A model generated the notes under the pieces. The model was not told the origin of the DNA and made no database searches. It saw nothing but the letters and a program-made list of their open reading frames with translations. Source: Rhizobium sp. ASV8 (GTDB lineage: Bacteria > Pseudomonadota > Alphaproteobacteria > Rhizobiales > Rhizobiaceae). From it: 52,634 nt of DNA. Each line of letters starts with the position of its first letter. Within the stretch, counting starts at the first letter, position 1. The stretch lies in the NCBI RefSeq assembly GCF_016429255.1, contig NZ_JAELUG010000038.1, positions 1-52,634 on the forward strand, written 5' to 3'. This document shows, in pieces, positions 1-8,616 of the stretch. Both the position numbers and the translations under genes were made by a program.

Positions 1-19
1 ATCTTGCCGGTGATGTTGA

Positions 20-1039
20 ATGACGGACAAGATCGTACATGGCGGCGGCATTACCGCTGCCGCTCGTCAATATGGCGGCCGGCCGGAAGACTGGCTGGAT
101 CTGTCAACCGGCATCAACCCCAATCCCGTCGCCTTGCCGGATGTGCCTGTCGCGGCCTGGCATCGGCTGCCAGACCAACACCTGCAGGAGCGGGCACGCG
201 AAGCGGCGAGGGGATATTATCGGAGCGGCGATATTCCACCCTTACCCGTTCCAGGCACGCAATCCGTTATCCAGCTGCTCCCCAGGCTCCTGCAGGGCGG
301 AAGCGCTGCCATCCTGTCGCCCACCTATGGTGAATATGCCCGGGCCTTCACGCTCGCCGGCCTGCGAGTGCGGCAGGTTTTGACGATGGACGATCTGGCC
401 GAGGACGATAGGCTCGTCGTCGTGGTCAATCCCAATAATCCCGATGGGCGGCTGTTGTCGATCGATCAGCTGCGTGATTTGCACGAGAGGCAATGCCAAC
501 GCGGTGGCCTTCTCCTGGTCGACGAGGCATTCGGCGATGTCGAGCCGGAAGCCAGCATCGTGCCCTATGCATCGTCCATGCCGGGCCTCATCATCTTCCG
601 GTCGTTCGGTAAGTTTTTCGGCATGGCCGGCTTGCGGCTTGGCTTCGTCATTGCCGAGGCGTCGGTCTTGGACCGATTCGAGGATTGGCTCGGCCCCTGG
701 GCGGTATCCGGTCCGGCGCTGTCGATCGCCGCTTCCCTCATGGAAAGCGATGCGAGTGTCATTCGCCACCGCATTCTAGACCGGCGTTTCGCGCTCGAGA
801 CGATTCTTCGTCGCTCCGGCCTGTCCGTCGCGGGTGGCACGGCGTTGTTCACACTGGTTGCCGACGACCGTGCGGAGGGCCTATATACGCATCTCTGCCG
901 CCACCATATTCTTGTCCGCAAGTTCGATTATGCGCGCAATTGGCTGCGCTTCGGCCTTGCTCCGGATGAGGAGGCGGACCGAAGACTCGCCGGGGCACTG
1001 GGGTCGGATGATTTCAGGTCTGTTCGACCTAAAATCTGA
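20..1039 (+). CDS. cobC: Threonine-phosphate decarboxylase, cobalamin synthesis
   Basis: This is a 339-residue fold-type I PLP enzyme of the histidinol-phosphate aminotransferase family. The CobC/CobD branch decarboxylates L-threonine phosphate to the aminopropanol phosphate that links the corrin ring to the nucleotide loop. Seen: an N-terminal HGGG and DLSTGINPNP block (residues 8-36), VNPNNPDG near 136-143, DEAF at 168-171, and SFGK at 195-198, where Lys198 is the expected PLP lysine. The ATG at 20 gives a family-typical length. cbiB follows 88 bp later on the same strand, which supports a cobalamin role over an amino-acid aminotransferase. The function is inferred from motifs and context. 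Confidence 0.9.
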   Translation: MTDKIVHGGGITAAARQYGGRPEDWLDLSTGINPNPVALPDVPVAAWHRLPDQHLQERAREAARGYYRSGDIPPLPVPGTQSVIQLLPRLLQGGSAAILSPTYGEYARAFTLAGLRVRQVLTMDDLAEDDRLVVVVNPNNPDGRLLSIDQLRDLHERQCQRGGLLLVDEAFGDVEPEASIVPYASSMPGLIIFRSFGKFFGMAGLRLGFVIAEASVLDRFEDWLGPWAVSGPALSIAASLMESDASVIRHRILDRRFALETILRRSGLSVAGGTALFTLVADDRAEGLYTHLCRHHILVRKFDYARNWLRFGLAPDEEADRRLAGALGSDDFRSVRPKI

Positions 1040-1061
1040 ATCCGCTTCAGAAACAAATAAG

Positions 1062-1113
1062 TAGAGCATGATGTCATCCGAAAGCGGCTGACACTTTTCG
1101 GTATCCTGCTCTA
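1062..1113. repeat. RIME-like intergenic palindrome between cobC and cbiB
   Basis: The outer arms TAGAGCATGAT and ATCCTGCTCTA pair with one mismatch around an inner CCGAAAG...CTTTTCGG stem. Elements of this design are widely interspersed between genes in rhizobia. It fills most of the 88-bp gap, and its right end touches the AGAGGA ribosome binding site of cbiB. It could form a hairpin in the cobC-cbiB transcript. Only this copy is obvious in the window. Confidence 0.6.
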
Positions 1114-1127
1114 GAGGATTATTCGAT

Positions 1128-2108
1128 ATGACCGCCGACGAACATCTGCTCATTCTCGTGCTTGCGTTGCTGCTGGATCGCATCGTTGGGGACCCCGATT
1201 GGCTGTGGCAGCGGCTGCCGCATCCGGTCGTGTTGTTCGGCAAGGCGATTTCCTACTTCGATCAGCGTTTCAATGGGAAGCATCTCTCCGGCGTGCTTCG
1301 GCGCCGCAATGGCCTCATGTCGATCGTCGCGCTGCTTATGGGCGCGATCATCATCGGCTGGGCGGCCCATGGTTTTCTCGCTTTCTTCGGCTGGCTCGGT
1401 ATCTTGGTCGAAGCGGCGTTGGTGGCCGTGTTCCTTGCGCAGAAGAGCCTGGCCGATCATGTGGGCGAGGTGTCCCAGGCTCTGCGGACCGATGGATTGG
1501 AAGGCGGCCGTCTTGCGGTTTCGCGTATCGTCGGCCGCGATCCCGAAACGCTCGATGAGCCAGGCGTTTGCCGGGCGGCGATCGAAAGTCTCGCCGAAAA
1601 CTTTTCCGATGGCGTCGTGGCGCCGGCACTTTGGTACGGAATTTTCGGCCTGCCTGGGCTGTTCTTCTACAAGATGCTCAACACCGCTGATTCGATGATC
1701 GGCCATAAATCCGAGACCTATATCGACTTCGGGCGGGCTGCCGCTCGGTTGGACGATATCGCGAACTGGCCGGCTGCAAGGCTGTCGATCCTGCTGATCG
1801 CGATCGGTGCCCTTGCCAAGCGCGGGATCTCAGCACTCGGAAATGCCATTCGCATCGCGGTCAGGGATGGCGGTCTGCATCGGTCGCCAAATTCCGGAAG
1901 GCCGGAAGCGGCCATGGCCGGCGCGCTGGATATACAGCTCGCGGGGCCGCGCATTTATGGTGGCGAGCTGGTGCGCGAGCCGATGATCAATGGTGCGGGC
2001 CGGGATACGGCCACCGTCAGTGATATCGAAGCCGGTATCACTATCTTCTATTCGGCATGCTCCGTGCTGACGTTTCTCGCCTTCGTGGGGTTCCTGATCC
2101 TACTCTGA
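1128..2108 (+). CDS. cbiB: Adenosylcobinamide-phosphate synthase (membrane)
   Basis: This 326-residue protein matches the CbiB/CobD family, which attaches aminopropanol (or its phosphate) to adenosylcobyric acid at the membrane. Seen: the family N-terminus with LLLDRIVGDP near 12-22 and the RLPHPV block near 28-34, the central SLAENFSDGVVAPALW segment (near 155-170), NTADSMIGHKSE near 187-198, and hydrophobic stretches at about 60-105, 220-240 and 305-325. The ATG at 1128 has AGAGGA just upstream. It follows cobC, whose product makes the aminopropanol donor, so the two are a functional pair. It is usually named cobD in rhizobia. Confidence 0.9.
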   Translation: MTADEHLLILVLALLLDRIVGDPDWLWQRLPHPVVLFGKAISYFDQRFNGKHLSGVLRRRNGLMSIVALLMGAIIIGWAAHGFLAFFGWLGILVEAALVAVFLAQKSLADHVGEVSQALRTDGLEGGRLAVSRIVGRDPETLDEPGVCRAAIESLAENFSDGVVAPALWYGIFGLPGLFFYKMLNTADSMIGHKSETYIDFGRAAARLDDIANWPAARLSILLIAIGALAKRGISALGNAIRIAVRDGGLHRSPNSGRPEAAMAGALDIQLAGPRIYGGELVREPMINGAGRDTATVSDIEAGITIFYSACSVLTFLAFVGFLILL

Positions 2109-2129
2109 GCGGTCGCTTCCATTAATAGA

Positions 2130-2160
2130 TTGCTCACTATACGTATTAATTTGGTATAAT
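2130..2160 (+). promoter_or_regulatory. Possible sigma70-type promoter of the L,D-transpeptidase gene
   Basis: A perfect TATAAT (2155-2160) lies 19 bp after a weak TTGCTC hexamer (2130-2135) in an AT-rich gap after cbiB. It would leave a leader of about 60 nt before the ATG at 2230. The spacer is longer than ideal, so this is a suggestion only. Confidence 0.3.
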
Positions 2161-2229
2161 TAGCCTGCTGCTAAGCTTTCCCATCGTCTGAATTGTTTCA
2201 CGAAGAAGCAAACAGTCGGAGGGGATAAG

Positions 2230-2658
2230 ATGAAATATGTAACGATAGCTGTTTCCGCATGCCTCTGTACACAACTTCACGTCGCTTCGGCGAATGCAGG
2301 CACTGTTCTTGCAACCGTGGATCTTCGCGCGCAGACAATGACCGTCTCTGAAGATGGTATTCTCAAGTATCGCTGGAAGGTATCGACGGCTCGCAGGGGC
2401 TACGTCACGCCGATCGGCTCTTATACTGCCAAATGGCTCTCCAAGGATCATCGCTCGAAGAAATACGACGATGCGCCCATGCCCTATGCCGTTTTCTTCA
2501 ATGGCGGTTACGCGGTTCATGGAACCTACGAGGTGAGGCAACTCGGCAGGCCGGCATCGCATGGCTGTGTGCGGCTCGAGACCCGCAATGCTGCAACCTT
2601 CTTCGCGCTGGCGTCGGATGTCGGGCTGCATAATACGCGCATCGTCATCAGCGAGTAA
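2230..2658 (+). CDS. L,D-transpeptidase, YkuD family, exported
   Basis: A 142-residue protein with a signal peptide (about residues 1-23, ending ASANA) followed by one YkuD catalytic domain. The family makes 3-3 crosslinks in peptidoglycan or anchors proteins to it in the periplasm. Seen: TPIGSY at 60-65, AVHGTY at 95-100 with His97, and the catalytic SHGCVRL at 110-116 with Cys113. It is short for the family, with the minimal domain and no LysM or peptidoglycan-binding repeat. The ATG at 2230 is preceded by a strong GGAGGGG. It stands alone between the cobalamin genes and acpXL and appears to be its own transcription unit. Confidence 0.88.
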   Translation: MKYVTIAVSACLCTQLHVASANAGTVLATVDLRAQTMTVSEDGILKYRWKVSTARRGYVTPIGSYTAKWLSKDHRSKKYDDAPMPYAVFFNGGYAVHGTYEVRQLGRPASHGCVRLETRNAATFFALASDVGLHNTRIVISE

Positions 2659-2883
2659 TCGCCAGCGATCGTGCGAAAGGCATTGCAAATGCGGTCGGCG
2701 GCGAGGCTGACGCATCTTGAATGCACGGCGTCCGGTATCCCTTCAGTTGCGGCACGGGCGCCGTTTTGCTGTTTGCGCAACAGTGGCCTGCCAAATTGCC
2801 GGGGTTTCTGGTGGAAACCATTGGCTTTTGGAATGGATTTCCCTATGAGGGGGATTGAATTATTATTTCAAGAGGTATGGGCA

Positions 2884-3162
2884 GTGACTGCTACATTTGA
2901 CAAAGTTGCCGACATCATCGCTGAGACCAGCGAAATCGACCGTGACACGATCACTCCGGATAGCCACACGATCGACGACCTTGGCATCGACAGCCTCGAC
3001 TTCCTGGACATCGTTTTCGCTATCGACAAGGAATTCGGCATCAAGATCCCGCTGGAACAGTGGACGCAGGAAGTCAACGAAGGCAAGGTTTCGACCGAAG
3101 AGTACTTCGTGCTGAAGAACCTCTGTGCCAAGATCGACGAGTTGCGCGCCGCTAAGGGCTGA
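2884..3162 (+). CDS. acpXL: Acyl carrier protein AcpXL for very-long-chain fatty acid
   Basis: A 92-residue carrier protein closely resembling the rhizobial AcpXL, which carries the 27-hydroxyoctacosanoyl chain built for lipid A. Seen: the phosphopantetheine site [11 protein letters not shown], with Ser37 as attachment point, and the [12 protein letters not shown] segment typical of AcpXL rather than housekeeping AcpP. The open frame extends further upstream, but a GTG at 2884 after AGAGG gives the family N-terminus [12 protein letters not shown] and the right length. It is the first gene of the lipid A fatty-acid cluster and is separated from the next gene by a hairpin, as fits a carrier needed in excess. 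Confidence 0.95.
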   Translation: MTATFDKVADIIAETSEIDRDTITPDSHTIDDLGIDSLDFLDIVFAIDKEFGIKIPLEQWTQEVNEGKVSTEEYFVLKNLCAKIDELRAAKG

Positions 3163-3192
3163 GCAACATCCTTGCACTTTTTTGACGCCCAG

Positions 3193-3228
3193 CCGCCCGT
3201 GAAACTGGCGGCCGGGCGGTTTCATTCT
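3193..3228 (+). terminator. Hairpin after acpXL, possible attenuator
   Basis: CCGCCCG (3193-3199) pairs with CGGGCGG (3213-3219) across a 13-nt loop that can pair further internally, followed by TTTCATTCTT. It lies 30 nt after the acpXL stop and before the fabZ-like gene. Partial termination here would let acpXL be made in excess over the downstream enzymes. Confidence 0.55.
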
Positions 3229-3285
3229 TAAATAGCGTATTCCGCCCGTGGCATCTAGCGTTTCGGGTTTAGAGCGGAGGCGTTG

Positions 3286-3759
3286 ATGCTGCTGGAATAT
3301 TTCCAGATGATCGACAAGGTCGAGTCCGTCGATCTGTCCAAGGGCCTGTTGAAGGCGCGTTCTGTCGTTCCGGCGAAAAGCCCGGTCTTCGAAGGCCATT
3401 TTCCCGGCATGCCGTTGGTTCCCGGCGTTCTCCTGATCGAAACGATGGCGCAGGCTTCGGGTATGCTCGTGCTTGCCGCGACGAAGTTTGCCTACATGCC
3501 TTTCCTGATGTCCGTCGACGGCGCCAAGATGCGCACTTTCGTCGAGCCTGAAGCGGAGCTGGATATCGAGGCCGAGCTGGAGCACGATGGATCCGGTTTT
3601 GCGGTCACCAAGGCACGCATCACTATTGCCGGGAAGAAGATCTGCGATGCGCAGTTGAAGCTGCGCACCATGCCGTTTAATGAGGTGCCGCTCGCCGATA
3701 TCGTGCGTAAGCGGGCAGGCGAAGTCGGACTTCTCGACGCCATCGCCGCCAACGGTTGA
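3286..3759 (+). CDS. fabZXL: 3-hydroxyacyl-ACP dehydratase, FabZ-like (FabZXL)
   Basis: A 157-residue single hot-dog dehydratase related to FabZ, expected to remove water from 3-hydroxyacyl-AcpXL during elongation of the lipid A fatty acid. Seen: the catalytic block FEGHFPGMPLVPGVLLIETMAQ with His38 and Glu52, and the FabZ hot-dog pattern through about residue 130. A TTG lies just before the ATG at 3286, but GCGGAGG at 3274-3280 is well spaced for the ATG. It follows acpXL and precedes two ketosynthases, which is the order of the known rhizobial acpXL-lpxXL region. Confidence 0.9.
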   Translation: MLLEYFQMIDKVESVDLSKGLLKARSVVPAKSPVFEGHFPGMPLVPGVLLIETMAQASGMLVLAATKFAYMPFLMSVDGAKMRTFVEPEAELDIEAELEHDGSGFAVTKARITIAGKKICDAQLKLRTMPFNEVPLADIVRKRAGEVGLLDAIAANG

Positions 3760-3801
3760 CGCCGCCGGCTTGCGGGTACCGCATTCGAAGAGGATTGATG
3801 A

Positions 3802-5007
3802 ATGAGCAAGGCTCAGAATGATGTGGTGATCACGGGTATCGGCATCGTCACCTGTCAGGGTGTCGGCAAGGATGCGCATGTCGCCCTTCTGACTGCGGAC
3901 AAGGCGCCGCCGACCATCGTCGAAACCGAAAAATTCAAGCCCTATCCCGTACATCCGCTGCCAGAGATCGACTGGTCACAGCAGATCCCGAAGCGCGGCG
4001 ATCAGCGCCAGATGGAAAACTGGCAGCGCATCGGCGTCTTCACTGCCGGCCTGGCGCTCGACGATGCCGGTTTCAAGGACAATCTCGAAGCCTGCGGCAC
4101 CATGGACATGATTGTCGCGGCCGGTGGCGGGGAGCGTGATACCAACGTCGACACGCTGATCGTCAACGAAGGTCTGAAGCGCAACGATCGCGAACTCCTG
4201 CTGAACGAAAAGCTGACGACGGAGCTGCGGCCGACCCTGTTTCTAGCGCAGCTTTCGAACCTTTTGGCCGGCAATATCTCAATCGTCCATAAGGTGACGG
4301 GCTCATCTCGCACGTTCATGGGCGAAGAGGCCTCCGGCGTTTCCGCTGTCGAGACCGCCTTCCATCGTATCAAGTCCGGCGAATCGACCCATGCGCTTGT
4401 CGGTGGTGCGTTTTCGGCCGAGCGTCTGGACATGATCCTATTGATCGAATCCATCAACGCACATGCGATCGGCGACTGGCATCCGCTCTGGTCTCGCAAG
4501 CCGGAAGATGGCGGCGGCATGATCATGGGATCGCTGAGCGCTTTCCTTGTGCTCGAATCACGCGCCCATGCCGAAAGCCGCCGTGCGCGTATCTACGCGA
4601 CCATGGATGCGGTCGAGGGCGATCGTGGCCGTCGTGACGACGGCAAGTTCGAGGCCCGGCTGGAACGCATGCTTGCACCTGCCAAGCAGGGCCTGGAAGG
4701 TGCGACGGTGGTCTTTTCCGGCACGACGGCGATCCCCGATCTCGCCCAGCGCGAAAAAGCGGTGCTCGAGGCACAGCTTCCAGAGGCGGCCATCCGAGCC
4801 TATTCCGGCATCTCCGGTCATGGGCTGGAAAGCCAGTTCCCGCTCGGCATTGCTTTCGCGGCGCTTGCCGTCGCCAATCAGGCCAAGGTGCCGCCCTTCG
4901 ATACCACGCACGAAAAAGCGATGGCGGCTGGTACACGTAATGCTGTTGTAACGACTGTTGGTCATGTACGCGGCGAAGGCATCGCCGTACTTTCAGCTGA
5001 AGCGTGA
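3802..5007 (+). CDS. fabF2XL: Ketosynthase-like FabF2XL lacking the active-site Cys
   Basis: A 401-residue thiolase-fold protein of the beta-ketoacyl-ACP synthase family, in the fabF2XL position of the cluster. Where active enzymes read TACASG, this protein reads GEEASG (174-179), so Glu176 replaces the catalytic Cys. The usual first His motif, NAHGTST, is replaced by GTTAIPD (near 307-313). The second His is kept in GISGHG (His340). This pattern recalls the chain-length-factor subunit (KS-beta) of type II polyketide synthases, which dimerises with an active KS. The next gene encodes a ketosynthase with all three catalytic residues and starts 11 bp after this stop. I infer an AB dimer that sets the C28 length. 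The Cys/Glu pairing comes from a by-eye alignment. Confidence 0.88.
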   Translation: MSKAQNDVVITGIGIVTCQGVGKDAHVALLTADKAPPTIVETEKFKPYPVHPLPEIDWSQQIPKRGDQRQMENWQRIGVFTAGLALDDAGFKDNLEACGTMDMIVAAGGGERDTNVDTLIVNEGLKRNDRELLLNEKLTTELRPTLFLAQLSNLLAGNISIVHKVTGSSRTFMGEEASGVSAVETAFHRIKSGESTHALVGGAFSAERLDMILLIESINAHAIGDWHPLWSRKPEDGGGMIMGSLSAFLVLESRAHAESRRARIYATMDAVEGDRGRRDDGKFEARLERMLAPAKQGLEGATVVFSGTTAIPDLAQREKAVLEAQLPEAAIRAYSGISGHGLESQFPLGIAFAALAVANQAKVPPFDTTHEKAMAAGTRNAVVTTVGHVRGEGIAVLSAEA

Positions 5008-5018
5008 GGAGCAGGATT

Positions 5019-6305
5019 ATGACCGCATCCGCCTACAAGGACCACCTCGGACGCCCGATCGTCGCCGTCACCGGCATGGGGATTATTACCTCGCTCGGGC
5101 AGGGTCTCCAGGACAACTGGAACGCACTTTCCTCGGGCGTTTCGGGCATTCACAATATTACGCGCTTCCCGACCGACGGTCTGTCGACCCGGATCGCGGG
5201 CACGGTGGATTTCATCGATATTCCCTCGCCGAATGCCGTCGAGCGCTCCTATGCCTTCGCCCGCGAGACGACGATCGAGGCCCTGGCTCAGGCCGGAATC
5301 TCCGGCGACTTCGATGCGCCGCTGTTTCTTGCCGCGCCGCCGATCGAGCCGGAGTGGAGTGCACGTTTTGCCCTTGCTGATCGCTCGCCGCCGGCCGATC
5401 ATGAAGGGGATGCCTATGAGCGCTTCCTTGCCGCCATGCGTCAGCGCCCGGATCCGACTTTCCATGAAGCAGCGCTGTTCGGCGCCATTTCCGAGCGTCT
5501 TGCAGACCGTTTCGGCACGCGGGGCTTGCCGGTGACTTTGTCGACCGCCTGTGCATCGGGCGTCACCGCCATTCAGCTCGGTATCGAAGCGATCCGTCAA
5601 GGACGCACGACGCGCGCACTCGTGGTTGCGACGGACGGCTCGCTGAGCGCCGAGGCGCTCATTCGCTTCTCGCTGCTGTCTGCTCTTTCGACACAGAACG
5701 ACCCGCCGACCAAGGCTTCCAAGCCATTCAGTAAGGATCGCGACGGTTTCGTCATCGCGGAAGGCGCGGCGACGCTCGTGCTTGAATCGCTTGAGGCGGC
5801 AATTGCTCGTGGTGCCAAGATCCTCGGAATCATGAAGGGCGCCGGCGACAAGGCCGATTCCTTCCATCGTACCCGTTCCTCACCCGATGGTGGTCCGGCC
5901 ATCGCCACAATCCGCGCGGCGCTATCCGATGCCGGCATGGATGAGAGCGATATCGGCTACATCAACGCTCACGGCACATCAACGCCGGAGAACGACAAGA
6001 TGGAATATGGTTCCATGTCCGCGGTTTTCGGAGAACGGCTGCCAAGCATTCCCGTGTCGTCGAACAAGTCGATGATCGGCCACACGCTAACTGCGGCCGG
6101 CGCGGTCGAGGCGGTGTTCTCGCTGCAGACGATGCTGACGGGCACGCTGCCGCCAACCATCAACTACAACAATCCCGATCCGTCGATCGATCTCGACGTG
6201 GTGCCGAACAAGAAGCGTGAAAAGCAGGTGAATGCCGTTCTTTCGAACTCTTTCGGGTTCGGCGGTCAGAACGCCAGCCTTGTCATGGCGCTTGAACCGG
6301 CTTAA
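5019..6305 (+). CDS. fabF1XL: Beta-ketoacyl-ACP synthase FabF1XL, catalytic subunit
   Basis: A 428-residue KAS II-type condensing enzyme with an intact triad: Cys178 in STACASG, His318 in NAHGTSTPEND and His355 in NKSMIGHT, plus the C-terminal NSFGFGGQN. It should extend acyl-AcpXL beyond C18 toward the very-long-chain product. An insertion of roughly 30 residues (about 115-150, rich in charged residues) separates the first helices from the nucleophile. An earlier in-frame start overlaps fabF2XL, but the ATG at 5019 has GAGGAGCAGG just upstream and is preferred. The upstream gene lacks the nucleophile, so this one probably supplies the only active condensing site. Confidence 0.92.
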   Translation: MTASAYKDHLGRPIVAVTGMGIITSLGQGLQDNWNALSSGVSGIHNITRFPTDGLSTRIAGTVDFIDIPSPNAVERSYAFARETTIEALAQAGISGDFDAPLFLAAPPIEPEWSARFALADRSPPADHEGDAYERFLAAMRQRPDPTFHEAALFGAISERLADRFGTRGLPVTLSTACASGVTAIQLGIEAIRQGRTTRALVVATDGSLSAEALIRFSLLSALSTQNDPPTKASKPFSKDRDGFVIAEGAATLVLESLEAAIARGAKILGIMKGAGDKADSFHRTRSSPDGGPAIATIRAALSDAGMDESDIGYINAHGTSTPENDKMEYGSMSAVFGERLPSIPVSSNKSMIGHTLTAAGAVEAVFSLQTMLTGTLPPTINYNNPDPSIDLDVVPNKKREKQVNAVLSNSFGFGGQNASLVMALEPA

Positions 6306-6359
6306 TCGGGCTTTTGAATATTAAATGATAACTGCGCCCAAGGGGCGAAGGACTTTGCC

Positions 6360-7388
6360 ATGCGTGCTTTGCAACTGATCGACGACCGAAAACTAGAGAT
6401 CACCGATCTGCCGGAGCCGGAAGCGCCTGGCGCAGGCGAGGTGACTTTGCGTGTCAAGGCCGTCGCCCTCAACCACATCGACGTATGGGGCTGGCGCGGC
6501 ATGGCGTTTGCCAAGCGCAAGATGCCGCTCGTCATCGGCGCCGAGGCTGCCGGCGTGGTGGAGGCGATCGGGCCGGGCGTTGCCAACGTACTTCCGGGCC
6601 AACTGGTATCGATCTACGGCGCTCGCACCTGCGGTCTCTGCCGTCACTGCCGCGAAGGCCGCGACAATCTCTGCGAACATGTCGGCGGCGTGCATGGTTT
6701 CCATCTCGATGGCTTCGCGCAGGAGAAGGTCAATCTTCCCGCTCGCCTGTTGGTTCCCGCACCTCCCGGCGTTGATGCGATCGGCGCGGCACTCGCTCCT
6801 GTCACCTTCGGGACGGTCGAGCACATGCTGTTCGACAATGCCAAGCTGGAGCCAGGCGAAACGATCCTTGTTCATGCCGGCGGTTCGGGCATCGGCACTG
6901 CCGCCATCCAGCTTGCCAAGAAGATCGGCTGCACCGTCATCACCACGGTCGGCTCCGACGACAAGATCGAGAAGGCGAAGGCTCTCGGCGCCGATCACGT
7001 CATCAATTATCGCACCGACCGGTTTGAGGGCGTCGTGCGCAAGCTGACGAAGAAGAAGGGTGTGGACGTCGTTTTCGAGCATGTCGGCAAGGATACCTGG
7101 GCAGGTTCGATGCTTTGCATGAAGCGTGGTGGCCGTCTCGTCACCTGCGGATCGACATCGGGCGTTTCGACAGAAATGAACCTGATGATGCTGTTCCAGC
7201 AGCAGTTGAAGCTGCTCGGCTCCTTCGGCTGCCGCATGGAGAACATGGCCAATGCCATGCAGAAGATGGCGCGCGGGCTCGTTCATCCGGTCATCGACAC
7301 CGAAGTGAGCTTCAGCGACATCGACCGGGCGCTGGAGCGGATGGAATCGCGTCAGATTTTCGGCAAGATTATCCTGAAGATGGATTGA
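6360..7388 (+). CDS. adh2XL: MDR-family zinc-type dehydrogenase/reductase (Adh2XL)
   Basis: A 342-residue medium-chain dehydrogenase/reductase with a GroES-like half and a Rossmann half (HAGGSGIGTAAIQ, about 172-184). The structural-zinc site is complete: Cys91, Cys94, Cys97 and Cys105. The catalytic-zinc ligands are not: residues 37-39 read LNH where alcohol dehydrogenases have the first Cys, and GAEAAG (60-65) replaces the usual GHE. An alcohol dehydrogenase label is therefore doubtful. A zinc-independent NADPH reductase, such as an enoyl reductase for the growing acyl-AcpXL, would fit its place between the ketosynthases and lpxXL. That role is inference. The name follows the published cluster. 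Confidence 0.85.
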   Translation: MRALQLIDDRKLEITDLPEPEAPGAGEVTLRVKAVALNHIDVWGWRGMAFAKRKMPLVIGAEAAGVVEAIGPGVANVLPGQLVSIYGARTCGLCRHCREGRDNLCEHVGGVHGFHLDGFAQEKVNLPARLLVPAPPGVDAIGAALAPVTFGTVEHMLFDNAKLEPGETILVHAGGSGIGTAAIQLAKKIGCTVITTVGSDDKIEKAKALGADHVINYRTDRFEGVVRKLTKKKGVDVVFEHVGKDTWAGSMLCMKRGGRLVTCGSTSGVSTEMNLMMLFQQQLKLLGSFGCRMENMANAMQKMARGLVHPVIDTEVSFSDIDRALERMESRQIFGKIILKMD

Positions 7389-7393
7389 GCCGC

Positions 7394-8326
7394 GTGAAGC
7401 TCTTCATTACCCGGATCGTCCTTGCGCTTCGAAATTTCCGGCAATGGCTGGTGGCGCAGGTCATTTTCGGTTTCTTGAATTTTTTGAAACTGTTTCCGGC
7501 TGACGGCGGTATCAGATTTGCCGACTGGCTGACCCGCAAGATCGGGCCGCGCTTGCGCCGGCACAAGCTGATGCTGACCAATCTGCGTAACGCCTTTCCG
7601 GAGAAGAGCGATGCGGAGATCGAGGAAATTGCACTTTCCAGCTGGGGCAATATGGGGCGGCTCGCGGCGGAATACGTCTTTCTCGATCGCCTCTTCGATT
7701 TCGATCCTCATAGCGACAAGCCGGGCCGTGTCGAAGTCTCGGGAATTCCGATCTTTCTCGATCTGAGGGATAATCCGCGCCCCTTCATCGTCTTCACCGG
7801 CCATACCGGTAATTTCGAGCTGCTGCCTGTCGCAGGGGCTGCTTTCGGGCTGACAGTGACGGTTCTCTTTCGTCCGCCAAACAACCCCTATGTGGCTGAG
7901 AAGGTTTTCGATTTTCGAGCAAGGCGCATGGGCAAGCTCGTGCCGTCACATGCAGGCTCGTCGTTCAGCCTGGCGCGCGAACTGGAGGCCGGGCGCGGCG
8001 TTGGCGTGCTGGTGGACCAGAAATTTCGCAAGGGTTTGAAGACCTTGTTCTTCGGCCGCGATGTCAAGACCAATCCGCTGCTGCCGAAGCTGGTGCGCCA
8101 GTTCAATTGCGAGGTCTATCCGGCTCGCTGTGTTCGCCTGCCTGACAATCGCTACCGGCTGGAGATCGAACCGAAGCTGGAATTGCCTTACAACGAACAG
8201 GGTAATCTCGATTTGACCGCCACGGCGCAAATGCTGAACGACAAGGTCGAGGGCTGGGTGAGGGAACACCCCGAACAATGGCTCTGGTATCATGATCGCT
8301 GGAACATCAAGGATGCGGTGTTCTAG
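7394..8326 (+). CDS. lpxXL: Lipid A very-long-chain acyltransferase LpxXL
   Basis: A 310-residue lysophospholipid-acyltransferase-like protein of the HtrB/LpxL family. LpxXL transfers the 27-hydroxyoctacosanoyl chain from AcpXL to lipid A at the inner membrane. Seen: one hydrophobic N-terminal helix (about 12-35) and the catalytic HTGNFE (HX4E) near residue 138. The downstream GVLVDQKFRKGL also fits the family. The frame is open much further upstream inside adh2XL, but a GTG at 7394, just past the adh2XL stop, gives the family N-terminus MKLFITRIVLALRNF. It closes the biosynthetic cluster. Confidence 0.93.
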   Translation: MKLFITRIVLALRNFRQWLVAQVIFGFLNFLKLFPADGGIRFADWLTRKIGPRLRRHKLMLTNLRNAFPEKSDAEIEEIALSSWGNMGRLAAEYVFLDRLFDFDPHSDKPGRVEVSGIPIFLDLRDNPRPFIVFTGHTGNFELLPVAGAAFGLTVTVLFRPPNNPYVAEKVFDFRARRMGKLVPSHAGSSFSLARELEAGRGVGVLVDQKFRKGLKTLFFGRDVKTNPLLPKLVRQFNCEVYPARCVRLPDNRYRLEIEPKLELPYNEQGNLDLTATAQMLNDKVEGWVREHPEQWLWYHDRWNIKDAVF

Positions 8327-8616
8327 AGCGCTTTTCCGTCCGGAATGCGTAAAAGAACAATAGGATTGAGCGCCTTGGCGACTTGATGAAAGGCGGAGGC
8401 GCAGTTTCCCCCTGCTATGGCTTCATCCGGCGGTACCGGTGGAGCGTTCTGCGCGGTTTCGGTACACTCCTCGCCTTTGGTAAGTCTTTCGTTTCAGAAA
8501 GCTCCTCTTTGCGGACAAGTTCGATTCACCTGCATTGAAACGCCCGGTAAGTCATGTTAATTCACATGGTAGAAAGTTTGGTGAGAATGCGGACACTAAA
8601 CTGAATATCCTTGGGC
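8327..8616. other. 290-bp spacer after lpxXL
   Basis: There is no gene here. It opens with AGAGCGCTTTTCCGTCCGG and GTAAAAGAAC (8328-8360), a partial dyad of a type often seen between rhizobial genes. The rest is AT-richer and should hold the promoter of the PAS gene, but I cannot place hexamers with confidence. Confidence 0.4.
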
